NCBI RefSeq assembly: GCF_027257875.1
Contig: NZ_JAPVQY010000035.1
Span: 20,825-84,824, forward strand
Reading direction: 5' to 3'
Source: Burkholderia sp. IMCC1007
Lineage (GTDB): Bacteria; Pseudomonadota; Gammaproteobacteria; Burkholderiales; Burkholderiaceae
DNA length: 64,000 nt
The translations under genes and the position numbers were made by a program. Below are positions 8,004 to 16,966 of this stretch, piece after piece (positions within the stretch are counted from its first letter, which is position 1; every line of letters begins with the position of its first letter). Under the pieces are notes generated by a model. That model worked only from the letters and a program-made list of their open reading frames with translations. It searched no databases and was not told the origin of the DNA.

Positions 8004-9488
8004 TCAGCTCAGGTCGACCGGCACGAAGATCTGTGCATTGTCGCGCTGAATCAGCAGAGCAAGACTGTTGCCTGCCCCCTTGACCGCGTCGCGCAATTGC
8101 TCGGGGCTCGTGACCGGGCGGCCGTTGACCGCCAGGATTACGTCGCCCGGCTGGATGCCCGCGCTGGCAGCCGGACCGCCGGCCTGCTGCACGATCAGCC
8201 CGTGCGACAGGTTGGCGGCGCTGCGTTCCTGCGGCGTGAGCGGACGCACCGCGACGCCGAGGCGCCCCTGTTCGACCGGGCCGCCGTCGTTCGACGCCAG
8301 CTTCGCATCGGTCATCGCACCGAGCGTCACGGTGATCGACTTCTTCGCCTTGTCGCGCCACACCTGCAGGTCGGCCTTCGTGCCGGGCTTCAGGTTCGCG
8401 ATCTGCGCGGGCAGCGACGTCGAATCGGCAACCGGCGAACCGTTGACCGACAGGATCACGTCGCCTGGCTGCAGGCCGGCCTTCGCGGCCGGACCGTTCG
8501 GATCGACCGAGCTGACGAGCGCGCCGTCCGGCTTCTGCAGCCCGAACGAGCTCGCGAGCGTCTGATTGAGGCCCTGCACCGCAACACCGAGGCGGCCGCG
8601 GCTCACGTGGCCCGTCTTCACGAGCTCGTCCTTGACCTTGATCGCCTCGTTGATCGGGATCGCGAACGACAGGCCCTGGAAGCCGCCCGTCTGCGAGTAG
8701 ATCATCGAGTTGATGCCGATCACCTCGCCCTGCAGATTGAACAGCGGGCCGCCCGAGTTGCCGGGGTTCACCGGCACGTCGGTCTGGATGAACGGCGTGT
8801 AGTTCTCGTCGGGCAGCGCGCGCGACTTCGCGCTGATGATGCCGGACGTGACCGTATTGTCGAAGCCGTACGGCGAACCGATCGCGACGACCCACTGGCC
8901 GACCTTGCTCTGCCCCGGGTCGCCGATCTTCACGGTCGGCAGGCCGCTCGCGTCGATCTTCAGCACCGCGACGTCGGACTGCTTGTCGGAGCCGACGACC
9001 TTCGCCTTGTACTCGCGCTTGTCGGTGAGCTTGACCGTCACGACGTTCGCGCCGTCGATCACGTGTGCGTTGGTGAGGATGTACCCGTCGGCGCTGACGA
9101 TGAAACCCGAGCCGAGGCTCGCGCTCGGCTGGTCGTCCGGCTGCGCGTCGCCGCCCATGCCCGGCATCTGGCCATAGAAGCGCTTGAAGAACTGGTAGAA
9201 CGGGTCGCTCGGGTCCATTGGCAGCTGCGGCTGCTGCACGCGTCGCGACACCTGCTTCACGACGTGCTTCGCGCTGATGTTCACGACGGCCGGGCCGTAG
9301 GTTTCGACCAGCCCGGAGAAATCGGGAATGCCGGTCTTCGCCGCGGCCTCGGCCGGCATCAGCGCGGCCGCCTGCGCGGGCGTGATGATCTGCGGATCGG
9401 CGCGGCGGGTGCCCGCGACATAGCCGGCGGACAGGGCGGCCGCCACGGCGACCGCGACGGCACCGCGCGCAAGGAATCGGGTATTCAT
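8004..9488 (-). CDS. htrA: Periplasmic serine protease HtrA/DegP (MucD type)
   Basis: This 494-residue Do-type protease/chaperone degrades misfolded periplasmic proteins. It has an N-terminal signal or anchor segment (AVAVAVAAALSAGYVAG). The trypsin-like domain has the triad His142 (LTNAHVIDG), Asp172 (QSDVAVLKID) and Ser245 (NPGNSGGPL), and two PDZ domains follow (about 290-380 and 400-490). The upstream kinase and response regulator genes read in the same direction. In B. cenocepacia the equivalent three genes are, as I recall, an operon in which HtrA is needed for growth under osmotic and thermal stress. All key residues are present. Confidence 0.95.
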   Translation of the reverse strand: MNTRFLARGAVAVAVAAALSAGYVAGTRRADPQIITPAQAAALMPAEAAAKTGIPDFSGLVETYGPAVVNISAKHVVKQVSRRVQQPQLPMDPSDPFYQFFKRFYGQMPGMGGDAQPDDQPSASLGSGFIVSADGYILTNAHVIDGANVVTVKLTDKREYKAKVVGSDKQSDVAVLKIDASGLPTVKIGDPGQSKVGQWVVAIGSPYGFDNTVTSGIISAKSRALPDENYTPFIQTDVPVNPGNSGGPLFNLQGEVIGINSMIYSQTGGFQGLSFAIPINEAIKVKDELVKTGHVSRGRLGVAVQGLNQTLASSFGLQKPDGALVSSVDPNGPAAKAGLQPGDVILSVNGSPVADSTSLPAQIANLKPGTKADLQVWRDKAKKSITVTLGAMTDAKLASNDGGPVEQGRLGVAVRPLTPQERSAANLSHGLIVQQAGGPAASAGIQPGDVILAVNGRPVTSPEQLRDAVKGAGNSLALLIQRDNAQIFVPVDLS

Positions 9489-9600
9489 CGTAGGACCTCC
9501 TCTTTGTTAGAACGCAGCGTAACGACGCTGACTTAAAGGAGGCTTAATTGGCCTTAAGCGGGGCTTAAGCCGGTCGACGCCGTCCCGCCGGCGCCGTTCT

Positions 9601-10932
9601 TCACAGGGATTCGGGCGCGGGGGCTTCGGCGTCGCGGAACACGACGCTCACGAGCAGCCCGCCCGCGGCCGCGTCGCCGAGCGTCACCGTCGCACCCTGC
9701 TGTGCCGCCACGCGCTTGACGATCGCGAGCCCGAGCCCGCTGCCCGACACGTCGGCACGCGCGCGCGCCGAGCTGTCGCGATAGAAGCGGTCGAACACGC
9801 GCTCGCGCTCGTCGGCCGGGATGCCGGGCCCGCTGTCGCCGATCTGCACGCACGCGCGGCCGGCCGCGTCGCGCGTCAGCGAGACGTCGATGCGGCCGCC
9901 GTCGGGCGTGTACTTCACCGCGTTGTCCAGCAGGTTGCCGAACATCACGCGCAGCGCGGCGGCGTCCGCGACGACCGTGGCCGCGCACGTCTCCTCGAAG
10001 CCGAGATCGATGTCGTGCCGCTGCGCAAGCGGCGCATGCGCGGCCACGCATTCCGTCAGCAGCGCCTGCAGGTCGACCGGCTCGCGCATCGTCGCGCCGT
10101 CGGGTTCGGCGCGGGCCAGCGCGAGCAACTGCTCCGCGAGACGCGTCGCACGCGTGACGCCGTCCTGCAGATCGGCGAGCGCCTCGCGGCGCGACGCATC
10201 GTCCTTCGCCCGCGCGACGAGCTGGGACTGGATCTGCACGGCCGCGAGCGGCGTGCGCAGTTCGTGCGCGGCATCGGCGACGAAGGCCTTCTGCGTGTCG
10301 AGCGCCGCCGACAGCCGCGCGAGCAGCCCGTTCAGCGCGCGCACGAGCGGCTGCACCTCGAGCGGCAGGCGCCCATCGGGCAGCGCATCGAGCGCTTCGG
10401 GCCGGCGCGCCTCGACCGCGCGCGTCACGCGCTCGAGCGGCGCGAGCCCGCGCCCGACGATCGTCCACACCGCCGCGCCGAGGAACGGCAGCAGCACGAT
10501 CAGCGGCCACAGCGTGCGCAGCGCGACGTTCGCCGCGAGCCGGTTGCGCACCGACAGCGGCTGCGCGAGCTGCACGACGTTGTCGCCGACGATCGCGCCG
10601 TACACGCGCCATTCGCCGCGATCGGTACGCTCGGTCGAGAAGCCCAGCTCCGCGCGCGGCGCGATCGGCGCGCGCGGATGCGAGAAATACATCAGCACGC
10701 CGTTGCGATTCCAGATCTGGATCACGATGCCTTCGTCGCCGTTGGTGCGCGAGCCGAACACCTGCGAAAACGGCTCGGACGGCAGCGCCGCCGCGATTTC
10801 CTGCAGCTGGTAGTCGAACAGCTCGTTCGCCTCGGCGAGCGCCTGCCGATAGATGAGCCAGCCCGCCATGCCCACGCCCGCGACGACGATCGCGAGCAGC
10901 CAGATCAGCAATTGATGACGAATCGACCGCAC
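9601..10932 (-). CDS. Sensor histidine kinase (envelope-stress two-component system)
   Basis: This 443-residue membrane kinase has two transmembrane segments (about 8-28 and 155-178) around a periplasmic sensor domain, then a HAMP-like linker. The phospho-acceptor His is in FVADAAHELRTPLAAVQ. The catalytic domain has an N box (NLLDNAVKYTP), a G1 box (IGDSGPGIP) and a G2 box (GSGLGLAIV). It starts 3 bp after the stop of the response regulator, so the pair is translationally coupled. The htrA gene lies downstream. The sensed signal is unknown; a role in periplasmic stress is inferred from the operon. Confidence 0.92.
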   Translation of the reverse strand: MRSIRHQLLIWLLAIVVAGVGMAGWLIYRQALAEANELFDYQLQEIAAALPSEPFSQVFGSRTNGDEGIVIQIWNRNGVLMYFSHPRAPIAPRAELGFSTERTDRGEWRVYGAIVGDNVVQLAQPLSVRNRLAANVALRTLWPLIVLLPFLGAAVWTIVGRGLAPLERVTRAVEARRPEALDALPDGRLPLEVQPLVRALNGLLARLSAALDTQKAFVADAAHELRTPLAAVQIQSQLVARAKDDASRREALADLQDGVTRATRLAEQLLALARAEPDGATMREPVDLQALLTECVAAHAPLAQRHDIDLGFEETCAATVVADAAALRVMFGNLLDNAVKYTPDGGRIDVSLTRDAAGRACVQIGDSGPGIPADERERVFDRFYRDSSARARADVSGSGLGLAIVKRVAAQQGATVTLGDAAAGGLLVSVVFRDAEAPAPESL

Positions 10933-10935
10933 GCG

Positions 10936-11598
10936 TCAGCTTTCCTTGACGACCATGTAGCCGAGCCCGCGCACGTTGCGGATCAGGTCCGAACCGAGCT
11001 TCTTGCGCAGCGCGTGGATGTAGACCTCGACCGTGTTGCTGCCGATCTCCTCGCCCCAGCCGTACATCTTCTCCTCGAGCTGGCTCTTCGACAGCACCGC
11101 GCCGGGCCGCGCGAGCAGTGCCTCGAGCAGCGCGAACTCGCGCGCGGACAGCGCGACGGGCGCGCCGTCGAGCGTCACCTGGTGCGATGCGGGATCGAGC
11201 GTGAGCGCGCCATGCCGGATCAGCGACTCGCTGCGCCCCGCCTGGCGGCGAATGAGCGCGCGCATCCGCGCGCCGAGCTCGTCGAGATCGAACGGCTTGA
11301 CGAGGTAATCGTCGGCGCCGGCGTCGAGCCCCTTCACGCGATCGGCGACCGCGTCACGCGCGGTGACGATCAGCACCGGCAGCGACAGCCCGCGCGCGCG
11401 CAGCGTGCGCAGCACGTCGATGCCGTCGCGCTTGGGCAGGCCGAGATCGAGCAGCAGCAGGTCGTACGCCTCGCCGCCGAGCGCGGTGAGCGCCGCGTCG
11501 CCGTCCTGCACCCAGTCGACCGCGAAGCCGTCGGAGCGCAGCGCCTTGCGCACGCCCTCCGCGATCATCCGGTCGTCTTCGACAAGCAGAATGCGCAT
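10936..11598 (-). CDS. OmpR-family response regulator
   Basis: This 220-residue regulator has a receiver domain with phospho-acceptor Asp51 (LLLLDLGLPKRDG), acidic pair Glu7/Asp8, and a conserved Lys in DDYLVKPFDLDEL. The C-terminal winged helix is of OmpR/PhoB type (LSAREFALLEALLARPG...VRGLGYMV). The reading frame is open far upstream, but MRILLVEDD at 11598 is the obvious start. It is the first gene of the regulator-kinase-htrA operon and is divergent from the dacB-type gene. Confidence 0.94.
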   Translation of the reverse strand: MRILLVEDDRMIAEGVRKALRSDGFAVDWVQDGDAALTALGGEAYDLLLLDLGLPKRDGIDVLRTLRARGLSLPVLIVTARDAVADRVKGLDAGADDYLVKPFDLDELGARMRALIRRQAGRSESLIRHGALTLDPASHQVTLDGAPVALSAREFALLEALLARPGAVLSKSQLEEKMYGWGEEIGSNTVEVYIHALRKKLGSDLIRNVRGLGYMVVKES

Positions 11599-11781
11599 CG
11601 GAACAGGAACCCATGGGACGAGTAAGACATGGCGCCCATTGTAGCGCCGCGAATTGCCGGCGCTCCTTGCAATGCAACAGAAAGGCGGATTGCAAGGGAC
11701 GTGTGCGGACTTGTCTCTACAATGTGCGGTCCGGCGCCGCGCGCGCCCTGCCCCAGTCTCGTGCTTTTCCCGTATTCGCCC

Positions 11782-13329
11782 ATGCCGATTTCCGATCTTT
11801 CCGCCCGGCTCGCGCCCGGCGCCCGCCACTGCCTGCGCATCGCCGCCGTCGTCGCCACCTGCGCGGCCGTGGCCTTCGCACCGCCCGCGCAAGCCCGCAA
11901 GAAGTCCCATCAGGAAGCCCGCAAGGAAGCGCGCAACGGCGTCGCAGTTTCGCCGGCCGCGCGCGCCGCCGGCCTGCCGGCGTCGGTGCTCGTCGCGCTG
12001 CAGCGCGCGAAGGTGCCGGCATCCGCAATGAGCGTCGTCGTCGAGCGGGTCGGCAACCCCGAGCCGCTGATCGCATGGAACGCGAGCCGGCCGATGCTGC
12101 CGGCGTCGACGATGAAGCTCGTCACGACCTTCTCCGGCCTGTCGATCCTCGGCCCCGACTTCCGCTGGCGCACCACCGCGTATGCGGACGGCCCGGTCGC
12201 GCCGGACGGCACGCTGCAGGGCAACCTGTACATCAAGGGCACCGGCGATCCGAAGCTCGTGCCCGAGGAACTGATCGACCTCGTCGACAAGCTGCGCAAG
12301 GCCGGTGTCAAGCACGTGGCCGGCGGCCTCGTGCTCGACAAGAGCTATTTCGCGGCGTCGACGCGCGACCTGCCGTCGTTCGACGACGACGTGAGCGCGC
12401 CGTACAACGTCGGCCCCGATCCGTTGCTGTATGCATTCAAGGCCGTGTCGTTTACGGTCACGCCGGGCGACGACGGCAAGGTCGCCGTCGACGTGCTGCC
12501 GCCGCTCGCGGATCTGTCGATCGACAACCAGCTGCATGAAGGCAAGGGTTCGTGCGGCGCGGCCGCCGAGGCCGCGCGCCCGACGCTGTCGACCGGCACC
12601 GGTGGAATCGTGACCGCATCGTTCGCCGGCGACTATCCGCTGCGCTGCGGCGCGCGTACGACCAACCTCGCGATCCTCGATCACACGACGTTCTTCGCGC
12701 GCGGCTTCCTCGCGCTGTGGCAGCAGGACGGCGGCACGATCGCGGGGCCGGTCAGCGAAGGCAAGGTGCCGGGCAACGCGCGTGCGCTCGCCGTGCATCA
12801 CAGCCCCGTGCTCGGCAACATCGTCTACGACATCAACAAGTTCAGCAACAACGTGATGGCGCGCAACCTGTTCCTGACGATCGGCGCGGTCGGCGGCAAG
12901 CCGCCCGCGACGCCGGAACAGTCGAGCCGCGTGGTGCACGCGTTCCTGCAGAAAAACGGCATCGCGATGCCCGACCTCGACATGCAGAACGGCTCGGGCC
13001 TGTCGCGCGACGAGCACGTGAGCGCGCTGTCGCTCGCCGCACTGCTGCAGGCCGCGAACGCGAGCCCCGTCGCGCAGGCGTTCGTCGACTCGCTGCCGAT
13101 CGCCGGCATCGACGGCACGATGAAGAACCGCCTGACCAGCGCCGGCGTGCTCGGCAACGCGCACATCAAGACCGGCACGCTGCGCGACGTGCGCGCGATC
13201 GCCGGCTACGTGGCGGGCGCCGACGGCGAGAGCTACATCGTCGTCAGCTTCATCAACGACGATCACGCGGAAGGCGCGCGCGCCGCGCACGACACCCTGC
13301 TCGAATGGATCTACGCCGGCGCGCACTGA
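11782..13329 (+). CDS. dacB: D-alanyl-D-alanine carboxypeptidase/endopeptidase (PBP4 type)
   Basis: This 515-residue class C low-molecular-weight penicillin-binding protein trims or cleaves peptidoglycan cross-links in the periplasm. The signal peptide is at about residues 18-38. The active-site triad motifs are SxxK at Ser109-Lys112 (PASTMKLVTTF), SxN in KFSNNVMARN, and KTG in HIKTGTLRDVRAIAGY. As usual for PBP4, a large insert lies between the first two motifs. The start at 11782 (MPISDL) is preferred; the longer frame from 11629 adds a leader unlike a signal peptide. Being divergent from the stress regulator, it may share control. Confidence 0.92.
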   Translation: MPISDLSARLAPGARHCLRIAAVVATCAAVAFAPPAQARKKSHQEARKEARNGVAVSPAARAAGLPASVLVALQRAKVPASAMSVVVERVGNPEPLIAWNASRPMLPASTMKLVTTFSGLSILGPDFRWRTTAYADGPVAPDGTLQGNLYIKGTGDPKLVPEELIDLVDKLRKAGVKHVAGGLVLDKSYFAASTRDLPSFDDDVSAPYNVGPDPLLYAFKAVSFTVTPGDDGKVAVDVLPPLADLSIDNQLHEGKGSCGAAAEAARPTLSTGTGGIVTASFAGDYPLRCGARTTNLAILDHTTFFARGFLALWQQDGGTIAGPVSEGKVPGNARALAVHHSPVLGNIVYDINKFSNNVMARNLFLTIGAVGGKPPATPEQSSRVVHAFLQKNGIAMPDLDMQNGSGLSRDEHVSALSLAALLQAANASPVAQAFVDSLPIAGIDGTMKNRLTSAGVLGNAHIKTGTLRDVRAIAGYVAGADGESYIVVSFINDDHAEGARAAHDTLLEWIYAGAH

Positions 13330-13672
13330 CGCGGCGCCAGCGGCTCGCGCCCGCGACGGCGCGACGCGTCATCCCGGGGCCCGGCAGGCAATTGCCGCCG
13401 CCCCGCCGCCTTCCGAATCGCCGCGCGCGGTTTGAAACGCCCGCAGTCAGCGGTGCGCCGCAGCCCGCGCGCCGCCCTGCGCACGAAACGGGGCCGCACC
13501 GCCCGCGCCCGTGCCGCGCGGCTTCCGTAGAAACCCTGTCCTCAGAGGGAACCCTCTACGCTGCCCCCTCGCCTAGCGCGTGGCGATTGCGTAGGCTGTT
13601 GGCCTGACCGATATCTACAACGGGCCACGCGCCCGGCCTCACGGCTTGCAGGGGAAAGGAGGAGACACGTCC
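13330..13672. other. Intergenic stretch, no gene seen
   Basis: These 343 bp separate the dacB-type gene from the sterol-desaturase-like gene. The open frames are GC-rich shadows. A partial inverted repeat at 13526-13560 (outer arms CGTAGA and TCTACG, inner CCCT and AGGG) may fold in the RNA, but no terminator T-run follows. A good ribosome site (GGAGGA) precedes the next gene. Confidence 0.5.
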
Positions 13673-14587
13673 ATGCGATTCGACGTCGAATTGCTTCTGC
13701 TCGCGCTGGCGCCCGTCTTCCTGCTCTGCATCGGCTGGGAGGCCTGGCACCTCGCCCGCACACGTGCGCAGGACCATGTCTATGCGTGGCGCGACACGCT
13801 GTGCAACGCGGCGCTCGCGCTGATGCACCAGGGCGCCGACAAGCTCGCGTGGCTGTTCGTGATGCCCGTTTATGCGTACTGCTACGCGCATTTCCGGCTG
13901 TTCACGTGGCACGACGGCTGGCTGTCGTTCGCCGTGCTGTTCGTCGGACAGGACCTGCTCTACTACGTGTTCCATCGCGCGAGCCATCGCGTGCGCTGGC
14001 TGTGGGCCGCGCACGTCGTGCACCACTCGTCCGAGCGGATGAATTTCTCGACCGCGTTCCGGCAGAGCCTCATGTATCCGATCGCGGGCATGTGGGTGTT
14101 CTGGCTGCCGCTGGCGTTCCTCGGCTTTCCGCCGCAGCAGATCGTCGGCGTCGTGCTGATCAATCTCGCGTTCCAGTTCTTCGTGCACACGCAGGCGATC
14201 GGCAAGCTCGGCTGGCTCGAATACGTGCTCAACACGCCGTCGATCCATCGCGCGCACCACGCGCGCAATCCGCGCTACATCGACCGCAATTACGCAGGTG
14301 TACTCGTGATCTGGGATCGCCTGTTCGGCAGCTACGTCGAGGAATCGCCCGACGACCCGCCGCAATACGGAACCGTCGAGCCGCTGGGCTCGAACAACCC
14401 GCTCGTCGCGACGTTTCACGAGTGGGTGTCGATGGCGGCCGACGCGTTGCGCGTCGCAGGATGGCGCAACAAGCTGCGCGCGATTTTCGGCCCGCCCGAA
14501 TGGGCGAGCGCTTATCATGCGCAGAGCGCCGAGGCCGCAAACCACGATCCGCGCACCACGCCGCTTGCGGCGGTGCGCGACCAATAA
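13673..14587 (+). CDS. Sterol desaturase/fatty acid hydroxylase family membrane protein
   Basis: This 304-residue integral membrane di-iron enzyme is of the sterol desaturase superfamily. It has several hydrophobic segments and the characteristic His clusters: HRASH, HVVHHSSE and HRAHH, with a further His-Asn-Pro run near 205. The start at 13673 follows aaaGGAGGAgaca, so it is chosen over the in-frame 13646. Members hydroxylate or desaturate membrane lipids. In Burkholderia, hydroxylation of fatty acids or hopanoid-like lipids is possible, but the sequence alone does not fix the substrate. Confidence 0.88.
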   Translation: MRFDVELLLLALAPVFLLCIGWEAWHLARTRAQDHVYAWRDTLCNAALALMHQGADKLAWLFVMPVYAYCYAHFRLFTWHDGWLSFAVLFVGQDLLYYVFHRASHRVRWLWAAHVVHHSSERMNFSTAFRQSLMYPIAGMWVFWLPLAFLGFPPQQIVGVVLINLAFQFFVHTQAIGKLGWLEYVLNTPSIHRAHHARNPRYIDRNYAGVLVIWDRLFGSYVEESPDDPPQYGTVEPLGSNNPLVATFHEWVSMAADALRVAGWRNKLRAIFGPPEWASAYHAQSAEAANHDPRTTPLAAVRDQ

Positions 14588-14678
14588 ACCATTTCAGCCA
14601 ACGGCCGCCGCGCTCGACCTGAGGAGACACGCGGCAGATGCACCCTACATCGGGCCATATCTACGAGGAGATCCATCG

Positions 14679-15815
14679 ATGCAAGCACAACAACGCACCC
14701 CGTCGCGCAACCGGCAACGCCTTTTGCGCACCGCGCAGGTCGCGATCGCGGGCGCCGCGCTCGCATTGCTCGCCGCGTGCGGCGGCGGCGACGACAACAA
14801 CAGCAGCGCATCGAACACGCCGCCGTCCGGCGTGAAGATGCAGATCGTGTCGTTCGGCGACAGCCTGTCGGATGCCGGCACCTACTCGCAGATCAAGCTC
14901 GGCTTCGGCGGCGGCCGCTTCACGACCAACCCCGGCCAGGTATGGACGCAGGACGTCGCGCAGTACTACGGCGACACGCTGCAGCCCGCGAACCAGGGCG
15001 GCTTCGGCATTCCGCTGCAGGCCACGGGCGGCCTCGGCTATGCACAGGGCGGCTCGCGCGTGACGCTGCAGCCGGGCATCGGCCACGCCGATGCCAGCGT
15101 GCCGAACGCCGACTACGCGCAGGCGACCACGACGCCGATCGCCGACCAGGTCAAGCAGTACCTGTCGCAGCACGGCAGCTTCAACGCAGGCCAGATCGTG
15201 CTGATCAACGGCGGCGCGAACGACATCTTCTATCAGGCGCAAGTCGCGCAGGCGCAAGGCAACACCCCGACCGCCCAGCTCGCGGCCGCGCAGGCGATCG
15301 GCCTGGCCGCGCAGCAGCTCGCCGGCCTCGTCCAGCAGATCGTGGCGGCCGGCGCGACGCACGTGTTCGTCGCGAACGTGCCGGACATCGGCGGCACGCC
15401 GCTCGCGCTGCAGGGGGGCACGCAGGCCGTATTCACGCAACTGTCGGGGCTGTTCAACCAGACGCTGGTCGGCACGCTGGCCGCGCTGAAGGTCGACACG
15501 ACGAAGTATGCGGTGGTCGATTCGTTCACGTGGCAGGACGGCATCGCGGCCAACTACCAGGCGAACGGCTTCACCGTGTCGAACACCGACACCGGCTGCA
15601 ACCTGAAGGCGATGGTCGCGGCGGCGACGCAATACGGCGTCGCGAACGCGAGCGCGTTCGGCTCGTCGCTGTTCTGCTCGCCGCAGACCTACACGACCGC
15701 CAACGCGGACCAGACCTACATGTTCGCCGACACGGTCCACCCGACGACGCACCTGCACGCGCTGTTCGCGCAGTACGTCGAGAAGCAGATCGCGGCAGCG
15801 GGCATCGGCAAGTAA
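14679..15815 (+). CDS. GDSL/SGNH-family lipoprotein esterase
   Basis: This 378-residue protein has a long lipoprotein signal peptide with lipobox LLAAC followed by a Gly/Asp/Asn/Ser-rich linker. The SGNH hydrolase blocks are all present: GDSLSDAG (nucleophile Ser), GGAND (block III Asn) and DTVHPTTH (Asp/His dyad). It should be an outer-membrane or periplasmic esterase or lipase. The ribosome site is CGAGGAG. A strong terminator follows at 15853. It has no autotransporter barrel, so it differs from EstA-type esterases. Confidence 0.9.
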   Translation: MQAQQRTPSRNRQRLLRTAQVAIAGAALALLAACGGGDDNNSSASNTPPSGVKMQIVSFGDSLSDAGTYSQIKLGFGGGRFTTNPGQVWTQDVAQYYGDTLQPANQGGFGIPLQATGGLGYAQGGSRVTLQPGIGHADASVPNADYAQATTTPIADQVKQYLSQHGSFNAGQIVLINGGANDIFYQAQVAQAQGNTPTAQLAAAQAIGLAAQQLAGLVQQIVAAGATHVFVANVPDIGGTPLALQGGTQAVFTQLSGLFNQTLVGTLAALKVDTTKYAVVDSFTWQDGIAANYQANGFTVSNTDTGCNLKAMVAAATQYGVANASAFGSSLFCSPQTYTTANADQTYMFADTVHPTTHLHALFAQYVEKQIAAAGIGK

Positions 15816-15852
15816 GTCACCCGCCGCGCGCGCGCAAGCGCAAACGAAAACG

Positions 15853-15893
15853 AAAACGCCCGACCGGTTCATGCGCCGGTCGGGCGTTTTTTT
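15853..15893 (+). terminator. Rho-independent terminator (possibly bidirectional)
   Basis: The stem AAAACGCCCGACCGG (15853-15867) pairs perfectly with CCGGTCGGGCGTTTT (15876-15890) around an 8-nt loop. On the plus strand seven T residues follow, ending the GDSL gene. The A-run on the other side lets it also serve the converging tsaC transcript. Confidence 0.92.
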
Positions 15894-15926
15894 GTTCGTG
15901 GCCGGCCGAGGCCGGCTGCGTCAAGT

Positions 15927-16955
15927 TCAGTCGCGCGCTTCGAATGCCGCGGCCGCGCGGCCGAGGCGATCGTTGACCGCGATCCACTCGACGGTCTCGG
16001 GCAGCTTCTCGACGAGAATGCGAGCGACCTGCGCACGGTCGAGCGCACGCAGCATCCCGTACAGATCGCGCGCATAGGCCTGCGGATCTTCCGGCGCCGC
16101 GACGAAATGCACGCCGTCGGCCTGCGCCCAATGCCCCGCGCGCGATGCGCGTGCGACCAGCGCGACGCGTTCGCCGTCGGTCTGCGCGGCCGCGAGCAGC
16201 GCCTCCAGTGCGTCGAACGGCAGCAGCGCGAGCGGCGTGCGCGGCGCGTAATGCGCCTTCAGCGTGCCGGACGCGCGCGGTGCGGTCGCGTCGCTGCCGT
16301 CGGGCAGTTGCGGCGCGCGGCCGAGCACGTCGGCGATCTGCTGCGGCGTCACGTGGCCGGGGCGCAGCAGCGCCGGGAAACCGCGCGACAGATCGAGAAT
16401 CGTCGACTCGATGCCGACTTCGGATGCGCCGCCGTCGAGCACGTGCACCGTGTCGCCGAATTCGTCCCGCACGTGCTGCGCGGTGGTCGGGCTCACATGG
16501 CCGAACCGGTTCGCGGACGGCGCCGCCACGCCGCCGTGGCCGCCGCGCCGCGCGCTGAACGCGGCCAGCAGCGCCTGCGCGACCGGGTGCGACGGGCAGC
16601 GCAGCCCGACCGAGTCCTGCCCGCCGCTCACCGCGTCCGGAATGCGCGCATGGCGTTTCAGGATCAGCGTCAGCGGGCCCGGCCAGAAGGCATCGATCAG
16701 CGCGTGCGCTTCGGCCGGCAGGGCGGCGGCCCAGTAGCCCGGATCGCCGCCCGGCGGCAGATGCACGATCACCGGATGGTTCGCGGGGCGCCCTTTCGCC
16801 GCGTAGATACGCGCGACGGCCTCCGGATTGGCCGCATCGCCGCCGAGCCCGTAGACGGTTTCGGTCGGGAACGCGACGAGTTGCCCCGCGTCGAGCAGCG
16901 CGGCGGCCGCGTCGATCTGCGCACGCGTCACGGCATTCGGGAGATCGATGGACAT
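15927..16955 (-). CDS. tsaC: L-threonylcarbamoyladenylate synthase (Sua5/TsaC)
   Basis: This 342-residue protein makes threonylcarbamoyl-AMP from Thr, bicarbonate and ATP for t6A37 modification of ANN-decoding tRNAs. The YrdC domain fills residues 10-200 (PTETVYGLGGDA, KGRPANHPVIVH, and SANRFGHVSPTTAQHV). A C-terminal Sua5 domain follows an ASGTLKAHYAP linker, so it is the long Sua5 form. It starts 11 bp after the purK stop and is the last gene of the purE-purK run. Confidence 0.93.
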   Translation of the reverse strand: MSIDLPNAVTRAQIDAAAALLDAGQLVAFPTETVYGLGGDAANPEAVARIYAAKGRPANHPVIVHLPPGGDPGYWAAALPAEAHALIDAFWPGPLTLILKRHARIPDAVSGGQDSVGLRCPSHPVAQALLAAFSARRGGHGGVAAPSANRFGHVSPTTAQHVRDEFGDTVHVLDGGASEVGIESTILDLSRGFPALLRPGHVTPQQIADVLGRAPQLPDGSDATAPRASGTLKAHYAPRTPLALLPFDALEALLAAAQTDGERVALVARASRAGHWAQADGVHFVAAPEDPQAYARDLYGMLRALDRAQVARILVEKLPETVEWIAVNDRLGRAAAAFEARD

Positions 16956-16966
16956 CGGCTGGCGCC

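Noticed and set aside
11599..13326. Long upstream extension of the response regulator frame
   Set aside because: It is antisense to the PBP4-type gene; the regulator clearly starts at MRILLVEDD.
13526..13560. Terminator after the PBP4-type gene
   Set aside because: The inverted repeat has a weak stem and no T-run on either strand.
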